A stretch of 64,000 nucleotides of DNA from assembly GCA_023053685.1 (NCBI GenBank), contig JALIGW010000001.1, positions 229,533,434 through 229,597,433 of the forward strand, given 5' to 3'. The notes below the pieces were generated by a model. The model saw only the letters and a list, made by a program, of their open reading frames with translations. It was not told the origin of the DNA and ran no database searches. Source of the DNA: Diadophis punctatus similis. Taxonomy: Eukaryota > Chordata > Lepidosauria > Squamata > Dipsadidae. Made by a program: the position numbers and the translations under genes. Below are positions 49,276 through 59,999 of the stretch, piece after piece; within the stretch, counting starts at the first letter, position 1, and each line of letters begins with the position of its first letter.

Positions 49276-51244
49276 TGAACTGCTCTTCAATCCTGACTAA
49301 GTCAGGATCCCTTATGACCCTACCTCGGCCCAGTGGCCGCGGAGTTGAGGGCCACCACCAGGGCTATCGGTCAACATCATTTAGGTGTTGCCGTCATCCT
49401 GGGGAATTGATGGCTCCCTAGGACAGAAAGGGGAGAACCCTCTATGGTCGGTGTAACTGCACTGGGCTAGTGATGAAGAGAGCTGGCCGCTCGACTCCGC
49501 GTCTGCAATGCGTGATCCCCCGGTCTTATGCCATCCTTTGACTTCCGTTGTAGGATCACAGCCGTAGAGGGAGCCCCTGAGCCCAGCATGATCCTGGCAA
49601 GAAAATGACTGGACTGCATAAGTATCTGGTTGTGCCCCTGGGACATGAGCAGCCAGTGCTACAGTAGCGGCCAAGAAGGGGCGTTATCCCGGTGCAGCCT
49701 CGGCTGCTGGCACATATAGGACTTACCAAACTGTTGTGTCAAGAGGGGTGACTTAGTTGTCTTTGACTGACATGTGACCCCCTTTCACCGCTGTGCCGCG
49801 GTGGGCATAGCAAAGCTGCAGCAGTAGAGGAGCTTCCTCCGAGGTAACTTCTTGCTGGGAGTCGGATTCAAATCTGCGCAGGGAGCGCCTATGGGATTTC
49901 AAGCCCAGCTTCTAACTGCTCAGCTATCTGAGCTGTCGGTAATGATGGTTGGCAACCCCTCCCCTGAGGCCAGTAGCCGTGTCAGCTGAGAAGGCGTGCA
50001 CCCCGGGAGTTCCCCTGTCTGGGCGGTTCAGCACTCAATAAGCCCAGGGAGTTTGGTAGCAAGGGAAAACCTGATAGCCGGCCGAGGGAATTGTTTATGA
50101 GCTCCGTGACATCACGGGCCCAGAACGCTGCCTGGCCACTCAGCATGCCAGGGAGCGAGTAACCATTATAGCACCGAGGCGCGGCTAGGGGGAGTGGTGC
50201 CGATCGCAGCAGAGCCTTCGTCGGCCTTTGCGGTTGGGCATGGCACTACCAGGATCCATTAACCCGTAGAGCGCTGAGTCGCAGCTGGGAGTGGCAGTGT
50301 TGATTGTCGAAGTAAATTAGGGGAGAAGGCCTTGAGGTTGATAGCCCTTGAGGGAACTGCGGCTGCGTGTGGCTCACAAGTGGCCCATCATTATCATAGT
50401 TTGCGGCGCGGCTGTGCTTATCTATGCCGATGACAGCTGAGCCCCTCCCCCTCGCCGGCCTTCCGATGCATTGCGTAGCAGTTAAGGGGGAAGCCCTTGG
50501 TCTTGATCGGCCGTTAGGAGTAATACGAAGGGCGTGCTAATAATGGGACGAAGCACAGTGGCAGCCCATGGTGGCAAAAGGGAATACCGGCTGATGAATG
50601 TGGTGCGGCTAGGTGACTTTGATGATCGTAGCCTATCACGTGGGCACCCAGGCTGTCACTCAAGCTGTGCGAGCAAGAAAATGGCCACCGTGACATCAGT
50701 GGCTGCGAAGCTCGTAACGGACTTTCCCACCTTGCCGCTTCGCCCGACGCTCACCTACTTGTTTCTTTGAGGCCGCTCGCTCCCTCGCAGGCCAGAAGCT
50801 GTTATACAGGCGCTCGTGGAAGGGAAGGATGCCACTCGAACCTGCATGGCCGAATCCAATGAGAGCGCTCGGTCGGCTATGGGAGCTAGGCTCCAGCCGA
50901 TGGAAGAGGAACGGTGGCCGCTCAAGCACGAGGCTTCTGCGGCTTGTAGCGATCTCGTTCCGAAGTACCTCTCTCCTTGACAGACAGCTGTATGTTGGTC
51001 TGCGCTCATGTAAGAGGTGAGACCAACGCAGGGACCCCCTATATGACAGTCTTAATGGGACCCAGTCTGCAGATGAAGCAGACCGCAGCAGGGCCGAACG
51101 CCCCTGGCCGCACTCCACCCAGCTCAAAATGACAGCTGTCAATCCAATTTTATGTGACAGCTGTCAGTCGAGGAGATGAATCACAGATCACTCACAGTTA
51201 ATTTCAGCAAGTTGGAAAGATGATAGTTGGTGAGAGAAGTCTGC

Positions 51245-51405
51245 AATAATGGGTAATCACTGTCCTTCTTGGCTTAGGACCGAGAAAAAAGAGGGGGTGC
51301 CAATGCAAGAGGGTTGTATTTATACTTTTCAAAAACTCGGTCCTGATTGGCTAGAGGGCAGATTTAACCCAATCTTGGAGGTTAGTTCCACCCATTATGG
51401 AGAAC
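51245..51405 (-). repeat. Right inverted terminal repeat of the DIRS-like element
   Basis: Inverse of 45574-45725: ggtgccaatgcaagagggtt, gtatttatac, ggtcctgattggctagaggg, acccaatcttggaggttagt. The outer cccattatggagaac is absent from the left end but present inverted in both internal regions. Confidence 0.85.
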
Positions 51406-51674
51406 ATCATTTATGAATGCTTTGAGTCAATATTTCTCTTCTTCCTCCTGAAGGTGCCAAGATTGGCTCATAAAAATACAGTAAAGCCATCTTATATAAA
51501 ACCATCAATAGTGAAATAAGAACAGTTAAAAATAACAATATAGTATAAAACTTAAAAGAAGGCTTACCATAAAAAAGAAAAGTAATCTGAAAGGCAATCT
51601 AAAAGTAAATTTAATCCTGAAGTAGCTTGTCATTTTACAATGCCTGAGTAAACCGGTGTATTTTCACTCATCCA

Positions 51675-51857
51675 GTGGTCTCCAACCTTGGCAACTTTAA
51701 GACTTCTGGATTTCAACTCCCAGAATTCTCCAGCCAGCTTTGTCGTTACTTTCTTCCGACGCATCAGACTCCAGCCCCAAGATTTGCTGGCTGAGGAATT
51801 CTGGGAGTTGAAGTCCACAAGTCTTAAAGTTGCCAAGGTTGAAGACCACATCATCTA
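51675..51857. repeat. Inverted repeat with 50-bp loop (MITE)
   Basis: Arms gtctccaaccttggcaactt and aagttgccaaggttgaagac, then ttcaactcccagaattct and agaattctgggagttgaagt-type inverse. Same core as 2974-3120. Confidence 0.75.
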
Positions 51858-51983
51858 GAAGAAGTATGGGAGCTCCTAGTTGTCCCTTAAGAGAGAGTTC
51901 TGTAGTTTCTCTGACAAGGAAGAACATCATACTGTATGGCCATCACATTGAGCCAATCCATCCTGTCTGGTTACAATTAGGGC

Positions 51984-52153
51984 CAGTGTTGGGTTCTAAA
52001 TCCCATTGTTACCGGTTCGCGCACACGCACGACACTTGTGCATGCGCAGAAGCTTCTGTGCATGCCCAGAAGCGTCCGGGGTGGGTGGGCAGAGCCTCCT
52101 GCCACCTCTACCGGTTCGTAGAACCGTACCATATCGGTAGCAACCCACCGCTG
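51984..52153. mobile_element. hAT MITE (170 bp)
   Basis: Ends cagtgttgggttctaaatcc and ggtagcaacccaccgctg; perfect duplication ATTAGGGC at 51976-51983 and 52154-52161. Same family as 56512-56674. Confidence 0.88.
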
Positions 52154-52477
52154 ATTAGGGCCCTACCAGATGTTTTGTAGTTTTGCATTGATATTTGTTT
52201 GTTTTAAAATACTTTTAGATTGATTTGGAATGAAAAAGCATGTGAATGAAATGCAAATCTTAAACCAAATCCAGATACTGGTTATTGAAAATTACATCTG
52301 TCTAACTATTTCTAGACCCATGACTGAATGACCCAAGGTTTTTTGGAACTTCAAGATGAACAGAGAAAAAAAAATACATATTCTGAGCATATGCAGTTAT
52401 CCTGGAAACTTCACAAAGGTACTGCTCCTACTTCCCTTGAGTCTGGAATCAACATTGTTGTTATTTAGATCACAAAG

Positions 52478-52535
52478 AGTCCTTCGGGAATTGGGCGGCA
52501 TAGAAATACAATAAATTAAATTAAATTAAATTAAA
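52478..52535 (+). mobile_element. L2 3' tail fragment
   Basis: gagtccttcgggaattgggc then ggcatagaaatacaata and an AAATT repeat tail. Confidence 0.65.
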
Positions 52536-52708
52536 ATCATGGAAATTGGGCTTGGGCGGAATGATCCTTGACATACTCAGAAAATTGGCTACATAGGGTT
52601 TAAAAGATTAAACCCTATGTGGCTAATTGGTAGTGTATTGGTATGTGGGAATGGCCTTGGGGAACACATGGAAAAGCTGAAGATTAGATAATGATCAGAC
52701 AGGCAGCT

Positions 52709-52931
52709 GAGCTGAGGTGGCACAGTGGTTAAAGTGCAGCACTGCAGTTCAGCAGTTCAGCTGTTCAAATCTCACTGGCTCAAGGTTGACTCAGCCTTCC
52801 ATCCTTCTGAGGTCGGTAAAATGAGGACCCAGATTGTTGGGGGCAATATGCTGACTCTGTAAACCACTTAGAGAGGGCTGTAAAGCACTATGAAGCGGTA
52901 TATAAGTCTAAGTGCTATTGCTATTGCTATA
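52709..52931 (+). mobile_element. Squamate tRNA SINE
   Basis: gagctgaggtggcacagtgg, gttcaaatctcactggctca, gactcagccttccatccttc, gggggcaatatgctgactct and a 3' ctattg repeat. Confidence 0.92.
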
Positions 52932-53019
52932 GCCTGCAGAAGGAAGGTGGGGCAAGCATCTCAGAAGAGACCCTCCCTAGTTTCTTGAACTGAAAAACAA
53001 GGGAGGGGAAAAAGAGATA

Positions 53020-53598
53020 CGAGAGTGAGTCAAAAAGTAATACCATTGTGTTTATTTCAGGTGAAGTTTTTGATAAAAATATTTTTTATATTTGTCCCAG
53101 TTGTAAATGATTATATCATTTACGTTCTGAAATATTTCATTTCTTACTTTTCAGGTTTTTAGACTCGCAAGGAAAATTCAAAACGACTGCCCCCTTAGAG
53201 TTGCGTCAAAAACAAAGAGCAGTGATTGAATTCCTTGTTGCTGAGGGGGAAACCCCTGTGAACATTCACAGATGATTACAAAATGTATTTGAGGACAATA
53301 CTTTAGATTATAGAGGGTTTGAAAGAGGGTTTGAGAGGCAAACATTATTCCAGTGACGAGGAAGTGAAAACTGCAGTGAAGAAGTGGCTCAAAGAACAGT
53401 CAACAAAATTTTACGAGGCAGGGATACATGCTCTCATTCAAAGGTGGAACATTGCTATTGAGAGAAACGGTGACTATGTTGAGAAGTAGGGATGTGATCC
53501 ACAGAGGACCAGCTTCATTTTGATGTATGCTACATGTTCCTGTGTTGGTAATTATACCTGTCCTAAAGAAAATGGCACTACTTTTTGACTCACCCTCG
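53020..53598 (+). mobile_element. Internally deleted mariner element
   Basis: Ends cgagagtgagtcaaaaagta and tactttttgactcaccctcg are inverses; TA precedes the left end. A left piece encodes KQRAVIEFLVAEGETPVNIH (transposase N-terminus, then a stop), and a right piece encodes WLKEQSTKFYEAGIHALIQR, the usual mariner C-terminus. The catalytic middle with the D,D34D residues is deleted, so it cannot move by itself. Confidence 0.88.
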
Positions 53599-53924
53599 TG
53601 CTTTCAAACTTGCAAGATTGATGTCAATATTGCGAAGTATTCCAGACAAAAAGCATACCTGGAAGTACTAGTTCTATCTTTATTGTAAATTATATTATAG
53701 TAAATTAATGTAAATATTGTTAATTTACATTAACAGACTCTTGCAAATCTGAAAATACATCTCTCCCCACCGCCCCTCCCCCACCTTCACCTTTACAGTC
53801 TATGGTCTGAGAAAGGTCCCTTGTGAAACATTTGCCACACCTGTATTCTTTCTCTGGGCTCAGTTGCTGCTTGTGTGATTGTGGTCTAGTTTGCTTTGGC
53901 ACAACATAGAAGAATAATCCCATC

Positions 53925-54370
53925 AGGACTAGATTCAGCAGTCCATCACATTTAAAGACAAATGCCACTCTTTTGAAGACAGCAAAGTCCACATTTTGGA
54001 CAGAGAGGACCACTGGTTTGAAAGAGGAGTCAAAGAGGCCATTTATGTCAAAATTGAATGGCCCTCTCTCAACAGAATGGGAGGGATACGACATCATCTA
54101 TCTCTAGTCTACAACACAGTCCTTTCAACAGTTCCAAAAAGGCTCCACACTCATTTGCACCACTCAGATGACCCTGATGACACAGATAAACCTCCAGGTG
54201 ACCTTAACAACTTGCTAAAAGAATCCAAATGACCAGCTGTCTACAAGGAGTATAAATCCTTCCATTCCCCACCATCCAGCCGGAGCTGAAGAACCTTCTT
54301 GGATGAGAAGCAAAATGTCTTCAAAGAAAAAACAGAAAGTCCAGTTGCCTCTTGAAAAAGCACCCTTGGG
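53925..54370 (+). mobile_element. Penelope-like element fragment, C-terminal part
   Basis: A frame through 53955-54229 reads FKDKCHSFEDSKVHILDRED, then HWFERGVKEAIYVKIE and PSLNRMGGIRHHLS, the C-terminal (GIY-YIG endonuclease-associated) region of Neptune-type Penelope elements. The 3' end carries gatgagaagcaaaatgtctt and agtccagttgcctcttg, typical of these repeats in squamates. Confidence 0.75.
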
Positions 54371-54434
54371 ACTATCTAGTCTGTTGTTCTTCTACCTGTC
54401 TTCCAACATACAATTCCAACATACAATTACACAT

Positions 54435-54760
54435 TGTCAGGGAATTGTGCAGCAGGTGTCCAAATGAAGTCAGAGACTGACAAGAACTTGTAGTTTTATA
54501 TAAATAAATATATTGATAATTTATACTTACAGCAAACAAGATAGTCAGGAACACAGGAACATCATGAGGTAAATCTCACAGCACCACACAGAAGAAAAAG
54601 GTGGGAAAAAGGGAAATTCTCCCTTTACATCCACAGCAACCAATCATAGTGCAGGTTGCCTCATGCAAGAGCCATCACTCTCCAACCAATTAATTACAAC
54701 TGTGTGTTCTGGCCCATTGTACACTTCACTATTCCAGCTACTAAATTAAGTATCCTAACA
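54435..54760 (-). mobile_element. Solo LTR (326 bp)
   Basis: TGTCAGGGA...TCCTAACA with 5-bp duplication CACAT at 54430-54434 and 54761-54765. On the minus strand it has a CAAT-like gattggttgc, then a TATA-like gtataaatta about 120 bp later, which suggests minus orientation. No internal genes. Confidence 0.75.
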
Positions 54761-54847
54761 CACATACTTGCAGTCATACATTTAATATATATATCATGGA
54801 ACCTACACAATATATTATATTTTGAATGTTTAGGGGATGAACTACAG

Positions 54848-55638
54848 TGTCATGCCCCCGTTGGAGCCTGAATCTACAGAGGAGGATGAGCCGGAGCTAG
54901 AGTTGACGGAGATCGAGGGGGTGGCTTCGTTGGCGTCAGAGGAATGTGGGGAGGAGCAAGCCGAGGCAGCCCAGGGCCCATCAGGATTGGGATGGCTTGT
55001 TAGTAGGGAGGAACAGGGGCAGGATGAACAAGAGAGGGCAAGCAGTGGACATGAGGAGCAACAGAGCTCAGGCGATAAGCAAGGACTGACCCCTCCTGAT
55101 CCCCAAGCACAGAGAATGGAGAAAGGGTGGGAACAGCACAGGCTGACCCGACGACTTGGGAGGAGAGCACCCTGCCCTTCTTCACAAGGTACACCTGGGG
55201 ATTGAGATTTAAGGAGAAGCTGCAGGAAGGGGCATTTGTCGGTAGAGTTTGGTGTGCTGGTACAGACATTTGGAGTTTGCAGGAGTGCTTGCTTCTTCCT
55301 TACTTGTGGACTCAGTGCCTTCTTCTTTACTTGTGGACTCAGTACCTTCTTCCTGACTTCGTGAACTAAGTACTTTGTTCCTGACTTCATGGACTCATTG
55401 TTTGTTCCTTGTTTCATGGAGTCATTTTTGTTCCTTGTTTCATGGACTCATTTCCCTGTTCCTTTGTTTTGCTGGACTGGGAGCAGCCAGAGGTTGCCCT
55501 GTGTTTGTGCGCGCATGCGCTTTGCTCTGGGACTTGCCAAGAATGTGGAAGCGTTTGAGGGGACATTTGGAGCATTAAAGGGGAGTTTGAACTCTCAGCT
55601 GGCTGTGTGACCTTCATGCCTTGTCCCGGGTCATCACA
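54848..55638 (+). mobile_element. Solo LTR (791 bp)
   Basis: TGTCATGCC...CATCACA with perfect 5-bp duplication TACAG at 54843-54847 and 55639-55643. Contains a degenerate tandem array of cttgtggactcagt-like units (about 55295-55465). The Glu-rich 122-aa frame over its left part is not a gene. Parent family not determined. Confidence 0.8.
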
Positions 55639-55697
55639 TACAGTATCTCAAGAGGCAGGCTATTGTAGCTACTGCACTTTGGTAAATCCACCTAGAC

Positions 55698-55893
55698 CAG
55701 GGCTCTCCAAAGTGGTCAGTATTGTCTTCAAGGATCCATGGGACTATCCATTATCATTGATATTCTTATTTGTAGTACTATTAAAGTAGTGTTTATTAAA
55801 TTATTTTCATATAATGAATGCTTGGAGGTCAATGGACAATCTGAAACTTCACAAAGGAGTCAATGAGCTGAAGGGTTTGGAGACCTCTGCCCG
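55698..55893. mobile_element. Possible hAT-like MITE
   Basis: cagggctctccaaagtgg on the left and gtttggagacctctgcc on the right are imperfect inverses. No clear duplication. Confidence 0.45.
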
Positions 55894-55899
55894 AGTTTA

Positions 55900-56500
55900 A
55901 TAGTTCTTTTATTTCCATATTGCTCAGTAAGCACAATTCTGCTGCCATTTTATTTTTCTCATAAAGCACCAACTGTATTGGTTTAACTTATTCCAAGAAA
56001 ACTAAATCATGGCCAGCAAAAGTGGAAGAAGAGCCCACTGCTCTTCCAGATAAAATGTAAGAGCCCCTCACTTTGGGGCATTAAGTGAACCTTAATGGGA
56101 GCCTTTAAGGGCAATTTGCCAAATGTCCTATCAAGCATAATATTAGTCTTGTTCAGAGGAGCCCATTCAATCTGCTTTTTGGTGTGTGTCACTAATCCAG
56201 GCAGACTAACCAGAATTCACAATGAATAATAGGAGCTAAGATTCTGCACTCCTGTGTAAGGAAATAACACGGATGTTTACATAATACTTGTAGTAAGAAA
56301 AGCTACTGATTCAGTATCTACAGTATACTTTTATTTGGAGGATTAAAAAAACACAAAAGAAACAGCACCCAATTTACGCACGGCTTTTCCTACTGTGAAC
56401 TGAAAATAATCTCTGATGATGTAAAAAGCATTAGCCTATGTATGCATGTCTAAAGAAAGCACACGGACACACTCACACCCGTTTTTGTGCCCATGTGGTG
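55900..56500. other. No feature seen
   Basis: AT-rich sequence without recognised repeat or exon. Confidence 0.45.
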
Positions 56501-56511
56501 GACCTACACAG

Positions 56512-56674
56512 CAGTGATGGGTTCTAAATCCCATCACTACCGGTTCACACACACATGCGCGATGCTTCTGCGCATGCGCATGTGCAGAAGCGTACGGGGC
56601 GGGTGGGCGGAGCCTCCCCCTGCCGCCACTACTGATTCATAGAACCGGGCTGTACCAGTAGCAACCCATCGCTG
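56512..56674. mobile_element. hAT MITE (163 bp)
   Basis: Ends cagtgatgggttctaaatcc and agtagcaacccatcgctg; perfect duplication CTACACAG at 56504-56511 and 56675-56682. Confidence 0.88.
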
Positions 56675-56749
56675 CTACACAGAGATAATTCTGGGATCCC
56701 ACCAGGAGCCTCTGATAGTGACCGAACACTATTAAGAATTTACATCAGA

Positions 56750-58866
56750 TCTTATTTAGTGGTGATAGGGGCTGCAAAACGATCCTATTTTTCCGCTCTT
56801 ATTGCGTCTGCAGATTCTCTCCCAGCTGCCTTGTTTAGGGTGACTCGCTCCCTCCTTGCTAAAGGGGGGAGCGAGGAACACTTGCAAGGTAGAGCTGAGG
56901 AATTCACAGAGTTTCTGTCGGATAAAGTTGCTCAGATCCGGTCGAACCTGGACTCTGGCTGGGCAGAGTCCATGGAGTTGACAGGGGCAAGTCTTAGTCC
57001 ACCGTTGTGGGAAGAGTTTGGGCCTGTTTCTCCCGAAGATGTGGACAGAGCCGTGGGGGCGATGGGTGCTTCCACCTGTTTATTGGACCCGTGCCCCTCC
57101 TGGTTGGTTTCGGCCAGCAGGGAGGTGGCACGTGGCTGGATCCAGGCGGTGGTCATTGCTTCTTTGAGGGAGGGATCCGTACCGCAGTCATTAAAAGCTG
57201 CGGTGGTGAGACCCCTCCTGAAGAAGCCTTCCCTGGATCCAGCTGATTTGAAGAACTATTGTCCGGTCTCCAACTTACCTTTCTTAGGGAAAGTTGTGGA
57301 GAAGGTGGTGGCTATTCAGCTTCTGCAACTTTTGGATGAAACAGATCATCTAGATGCCTATCAGTCGGGTTTCAGGCGTGGCTACAGTACAGAAACTGCC
57401 TTGGTCGCTCTGATGGATGATCTCTGGCGAGCCCGGGATGGGGGGAATTCCTCCATCCTGGTGCTACTTGACCTCTCAGCGGCTTTCGATACCATCAACC
57501 ATGGTATCCTTCTGCATCGTCTCGGCGAGTTGGGAGTGAGAGGCACCATTTTGCAGTGGTTCTCCTCTTATCTCGCCGATAGGATGCAGTCGGTGTTAAC
57601 AGGAGGGCAGAGATCGTCCCCTAGGCCCCTGTCATGCGGGTTGCCTCAGAGGTCGGTTCTCTCGCCCATCCTGTTTAACATTTACATGAAACCGCTGGGG
57701 GAGATCATCCGCAGACATGGGGTGTGTTTTCACCAGTACGCTGATGACACCCAGCTGTACATCACCTCCCCATCTCAATTCAGTGTGGCAGTTGATGTAA
57801 TGTGCCGGTGCCTGGACAACGTTAGGATCTGGATGGGGAGGAACAGACTCAGACTCAACCCCGACAAGACTGAGTGGCTTTGGATATTGCCTCCTAAGGA
57901 CTATGACAACTGTCCCTCCTTGGTTCGTGAGGGAGCGAAATTAACTCCCTCGGATCAGGTCCGCAACTTGGGGGTCCTCAAGTTGCTAAAATTGGATCAT
58001 CATCCAATTGGATGATGCTAAAATTGGATCATCATCTTACTGCTGTGGCTAGGGGGCTAAAATTGGATCATCACAGCTAAAATTGGACCATCATCTTACT
58101 GCTGTGGCTAGGGGGGCCTTTGCACAGGTTCGCCTGGTGCACCAGTTGCGGCCATACTTGGAGAAGGAGGCTCTACTCACAGTCACTCATGCCCTTGTCA
58201 CCTCCCGCTTGGACTACTGCAACGCGCTCTACATGGGGCTACCCTTGAAGAGTATCCGGAGACTTCAGTTGGTGCAAAATGCGGCTGCGCGTGCTGTGGT
58301 GGGTGTGCCAAGGTACACCCACTTGACACCTATACTCCGCCAGCTGCATTGGTTGCCCATCGGTCTCCGGGTACAATTCAAGGTGTTGATCATCATCTTT
58401 AAAGCCCTTCATGGCTTAGGACCAGGCTATCTCCGGGACCGCATTCTGCCTCATACTTCCCTTCGACAGGTTAGGGCCCACAGAGTTGGCCTCCTCCAGG
58501 TCCCGTCAGCCAAGCAATGCCGGCTGGTGGGCCATAGGGGGAGGGCCTTCTCTGTGGCAGGCCCCGCGCTCTGGAACCAACTTCCCCCAGAGACCCGAAT
58601 CATCCCCACCCTGCTGGCCTTCCGAAAAACCGTCAAGACATGGCTTTTCCTGCAGGCGGGGGGTAGAGCCTAATCCATCTGAGCTCTCCCCCGGGTATGT
58701 CTGGTTGTTGGATGGTTTTAATATTGAATATTGAATTTTTATATTTGGTTTTAAGTAATGTTTATTGTTGGTTGTTCTTGTATTTCTTTGCTGTATGCCG
58801 CCCTGAGTCCCTCGGGAGTTGGGCGGCATATAAGAAAACCAAAATAAATAAATAAATAAATAAATA
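56750..58866 (+). mobile_element. L2 LINE, 5'-truncated, with almost complete reverse transcriptase
   Basis: The frame 56759-58015 (418 aa) holds reverse transcriptase motifs in order: LKNYCPVSNL, YQSGFRRGYSTETAL, LLDLSAAFDTINHG (F at residue 243), a PQ.SVLSPILF block in which the usual Gly is Arg, and YADDTQLY (Y at residue 327). It then breaks in a local tandem duplication (57985-58100) and continues in another frame (58083-58673, 196 aa) with LHWLPIGLRVQFKVL. The 3' UTR ends gagtccctcgggagttgggc, ggcatataag and an AATA tail. The endonuclease is absent. Confidence 0.9.
57985..58110. repeat. Local tandem duplications that break the L2 frame
   Basis: gctaaaattggatcatca occurs four times within about 110 bp and cttactgctgtggctagggg twice. 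The undamaged version at 33.1-33.2 kb has a single copy of this region. Confidence 0.85.
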
Positions 58867-58869
58867 GGT

Positions 58870-59190
58870 TCAGAACTTGAAGCTAGAGGTTCGGGAAAAA
58901 TCTAAAATGAGGATCAAGAAGTCTGGCAGCATCTATTTTAGAATGTAAAAGTTACCTAATATTTAAAAAAAGTTAAAAGGGAATTATGATATAAAAATGC
59001 ACCTTTCTTGCTTTCCTGCTAACTATCTCAAAATCAACTTTTTTTCTCCCACCTACTTCGTTGGCATCCCTACCAGTGGGCTTAAATGCCTCTTAGCGGT
59101 TGAAGATCTTGAAACAATCACTAAGAATCTCAGGAAACACAGACAACCTCTGAATATTATGGTTAAGATGTTAGAAGGAGATCCCTCTTA
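58870..59190. other. No feature seen
   Basis: No recognised repeat or exon. Confidence 0.45.
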
Positions 59191-59192
59191 AT

Positions 59193-59509
59193 GAGGGGTG
59201 CTTAAATCTGGCCAGTGGGGCCGGCCTGAAAATAGCAAAGGACTGGCCTGTGATGCCTCTGGCAGCCAAAATGGGGTGCGGGAGGCTACGTGGGCCCCCC
59301 CACACCCTGTTTTGGCCTGGATGACCGCCTGCAGCACTCTGCCAGCCAAAACGGGGCACGGGGGGGCCTCCTGCACCCCCACACCATTTTGGCAGGCAGG
59401 GTGCTGCAGGAGGCATCCATCTTGTCTCCCCCCCTCCACCCCAGCCGGCCCACAGAAGAGAACTACAATGCTGATCCGGCCCTTGAAGAAATCCAGTTTG
59501 ACACCACTG
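59193..59509. mobile_element. hAT MITE (317 bp), CpG/GC-rich centre
   Basis: Ends gaggggtgcttaaatctggc and ccagtttgacaccactg; duplication CTCTTAAT at 59185-59192 and 59510-59517. Internal inverted copies around ccaaaatggggtgcggg. Confidence 0.75.
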
Positions 59510-59694
59510 CTCTTAATGATGCAGCTCCCAGGGTTACACTGTCTTGGGCCAGCCCTCTGCACAGACTTGGGTCAAAAAGCAGATTCCCCCCAAAACTACC
59601 TTTAGCACTTAGAAAAAGATAGGCTATATGTTAATTCAATACCTTCTTCTAAGGAAACATTGTAAGAGGAGAGCTATATTAGTCTATGGGAGCA

Positions 59695-59850
59695 AAAACT
59701 CAGAAGGAGTGTGGTAACACCGATTCCAACTAACGAATTTTATTAAAAAGCAGGAGCTTTTGTGCGATGCAACTCTATAGAGTCCTTATGTCTTTTAAGA
59801 AATAGAGTTAGCCAGAAAAAGTGTTACCAGACTCCTTATAATGTCTTGTT
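59695..59850. repeat. Interspersed repeat fragment of uncertain class
   Basis: taacgaattttattaaaaag and gtgcgatgcaactctataga resemble a repeat common in reptile DNA, but I cannot name its class. Confidence 0.35.
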
Positions 59851-59856
59851 CTGAGG

Positions 59857-59990
59857 CACGGGTGTCAAACTTGCGGTATCACGTTGCCGTCACGTGATGC
59901 TTTGCGATGTTTTTTCCCTTTGCAGAGCTGGGCTGGGTGTGACCTGTGCGTGATGCATCCGGCCTATGGGCCGCCAGTTTGACACCCCTG
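59857..59990. mobile_element. hAT MITE fragment, same family as 44633-45121
   Basis: Ends cacgggtgtcaaacttgcgg and ccgccagtttgacacccctg are inverses. The flanking duplication is imperfect. Confidence 0.65.
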
Positions 59991-59999
59991 CTAAGGAGT

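Larger units (their letters stand above)
45545..51405 (-). mobile_element. 5.9-kb GC-rich inverted-repeat element, DIRS-like
   Basis: Terminal sequence at 45574-45680 is the inverse of 51296-51396 with about three mismatches. Two segments near the left end (45797-45901, 46122-46228) each fuse inverse-left-end with inverse-right-end, the arrangement of a DIRS internal complementary region. That places the 5' end at the right. On the minus strand, 46989-46804 reads EEAIDVSPPVVPQYPT, then EPWQTSS, faintly like the DIRS tyrosine recombinase PPVV.RYPTWDL...EPL region; this is weak. No reverse transcriptase motif was found and no frame exceeds 182 aa, so the copy is either non-autonomous or decayed. 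The interior is clearly richer in G+C and CpG than the flanks. Confidence 0.6.

Noticed and set aside
50696..51142. 148-aa minus-strand frame next to the right terminal repeat, considered as a DIRS gag
   Set aside because: Position would suit a gag, but the sequence shows no feature I can recognise, so it is not called.
54837..55205. Glu-rich 122-aa frame
   Set aside because: It starts within 11 bp of the left boundary of a solo LTR with perfect duplication and lies almost wholly inside it; low complexity.
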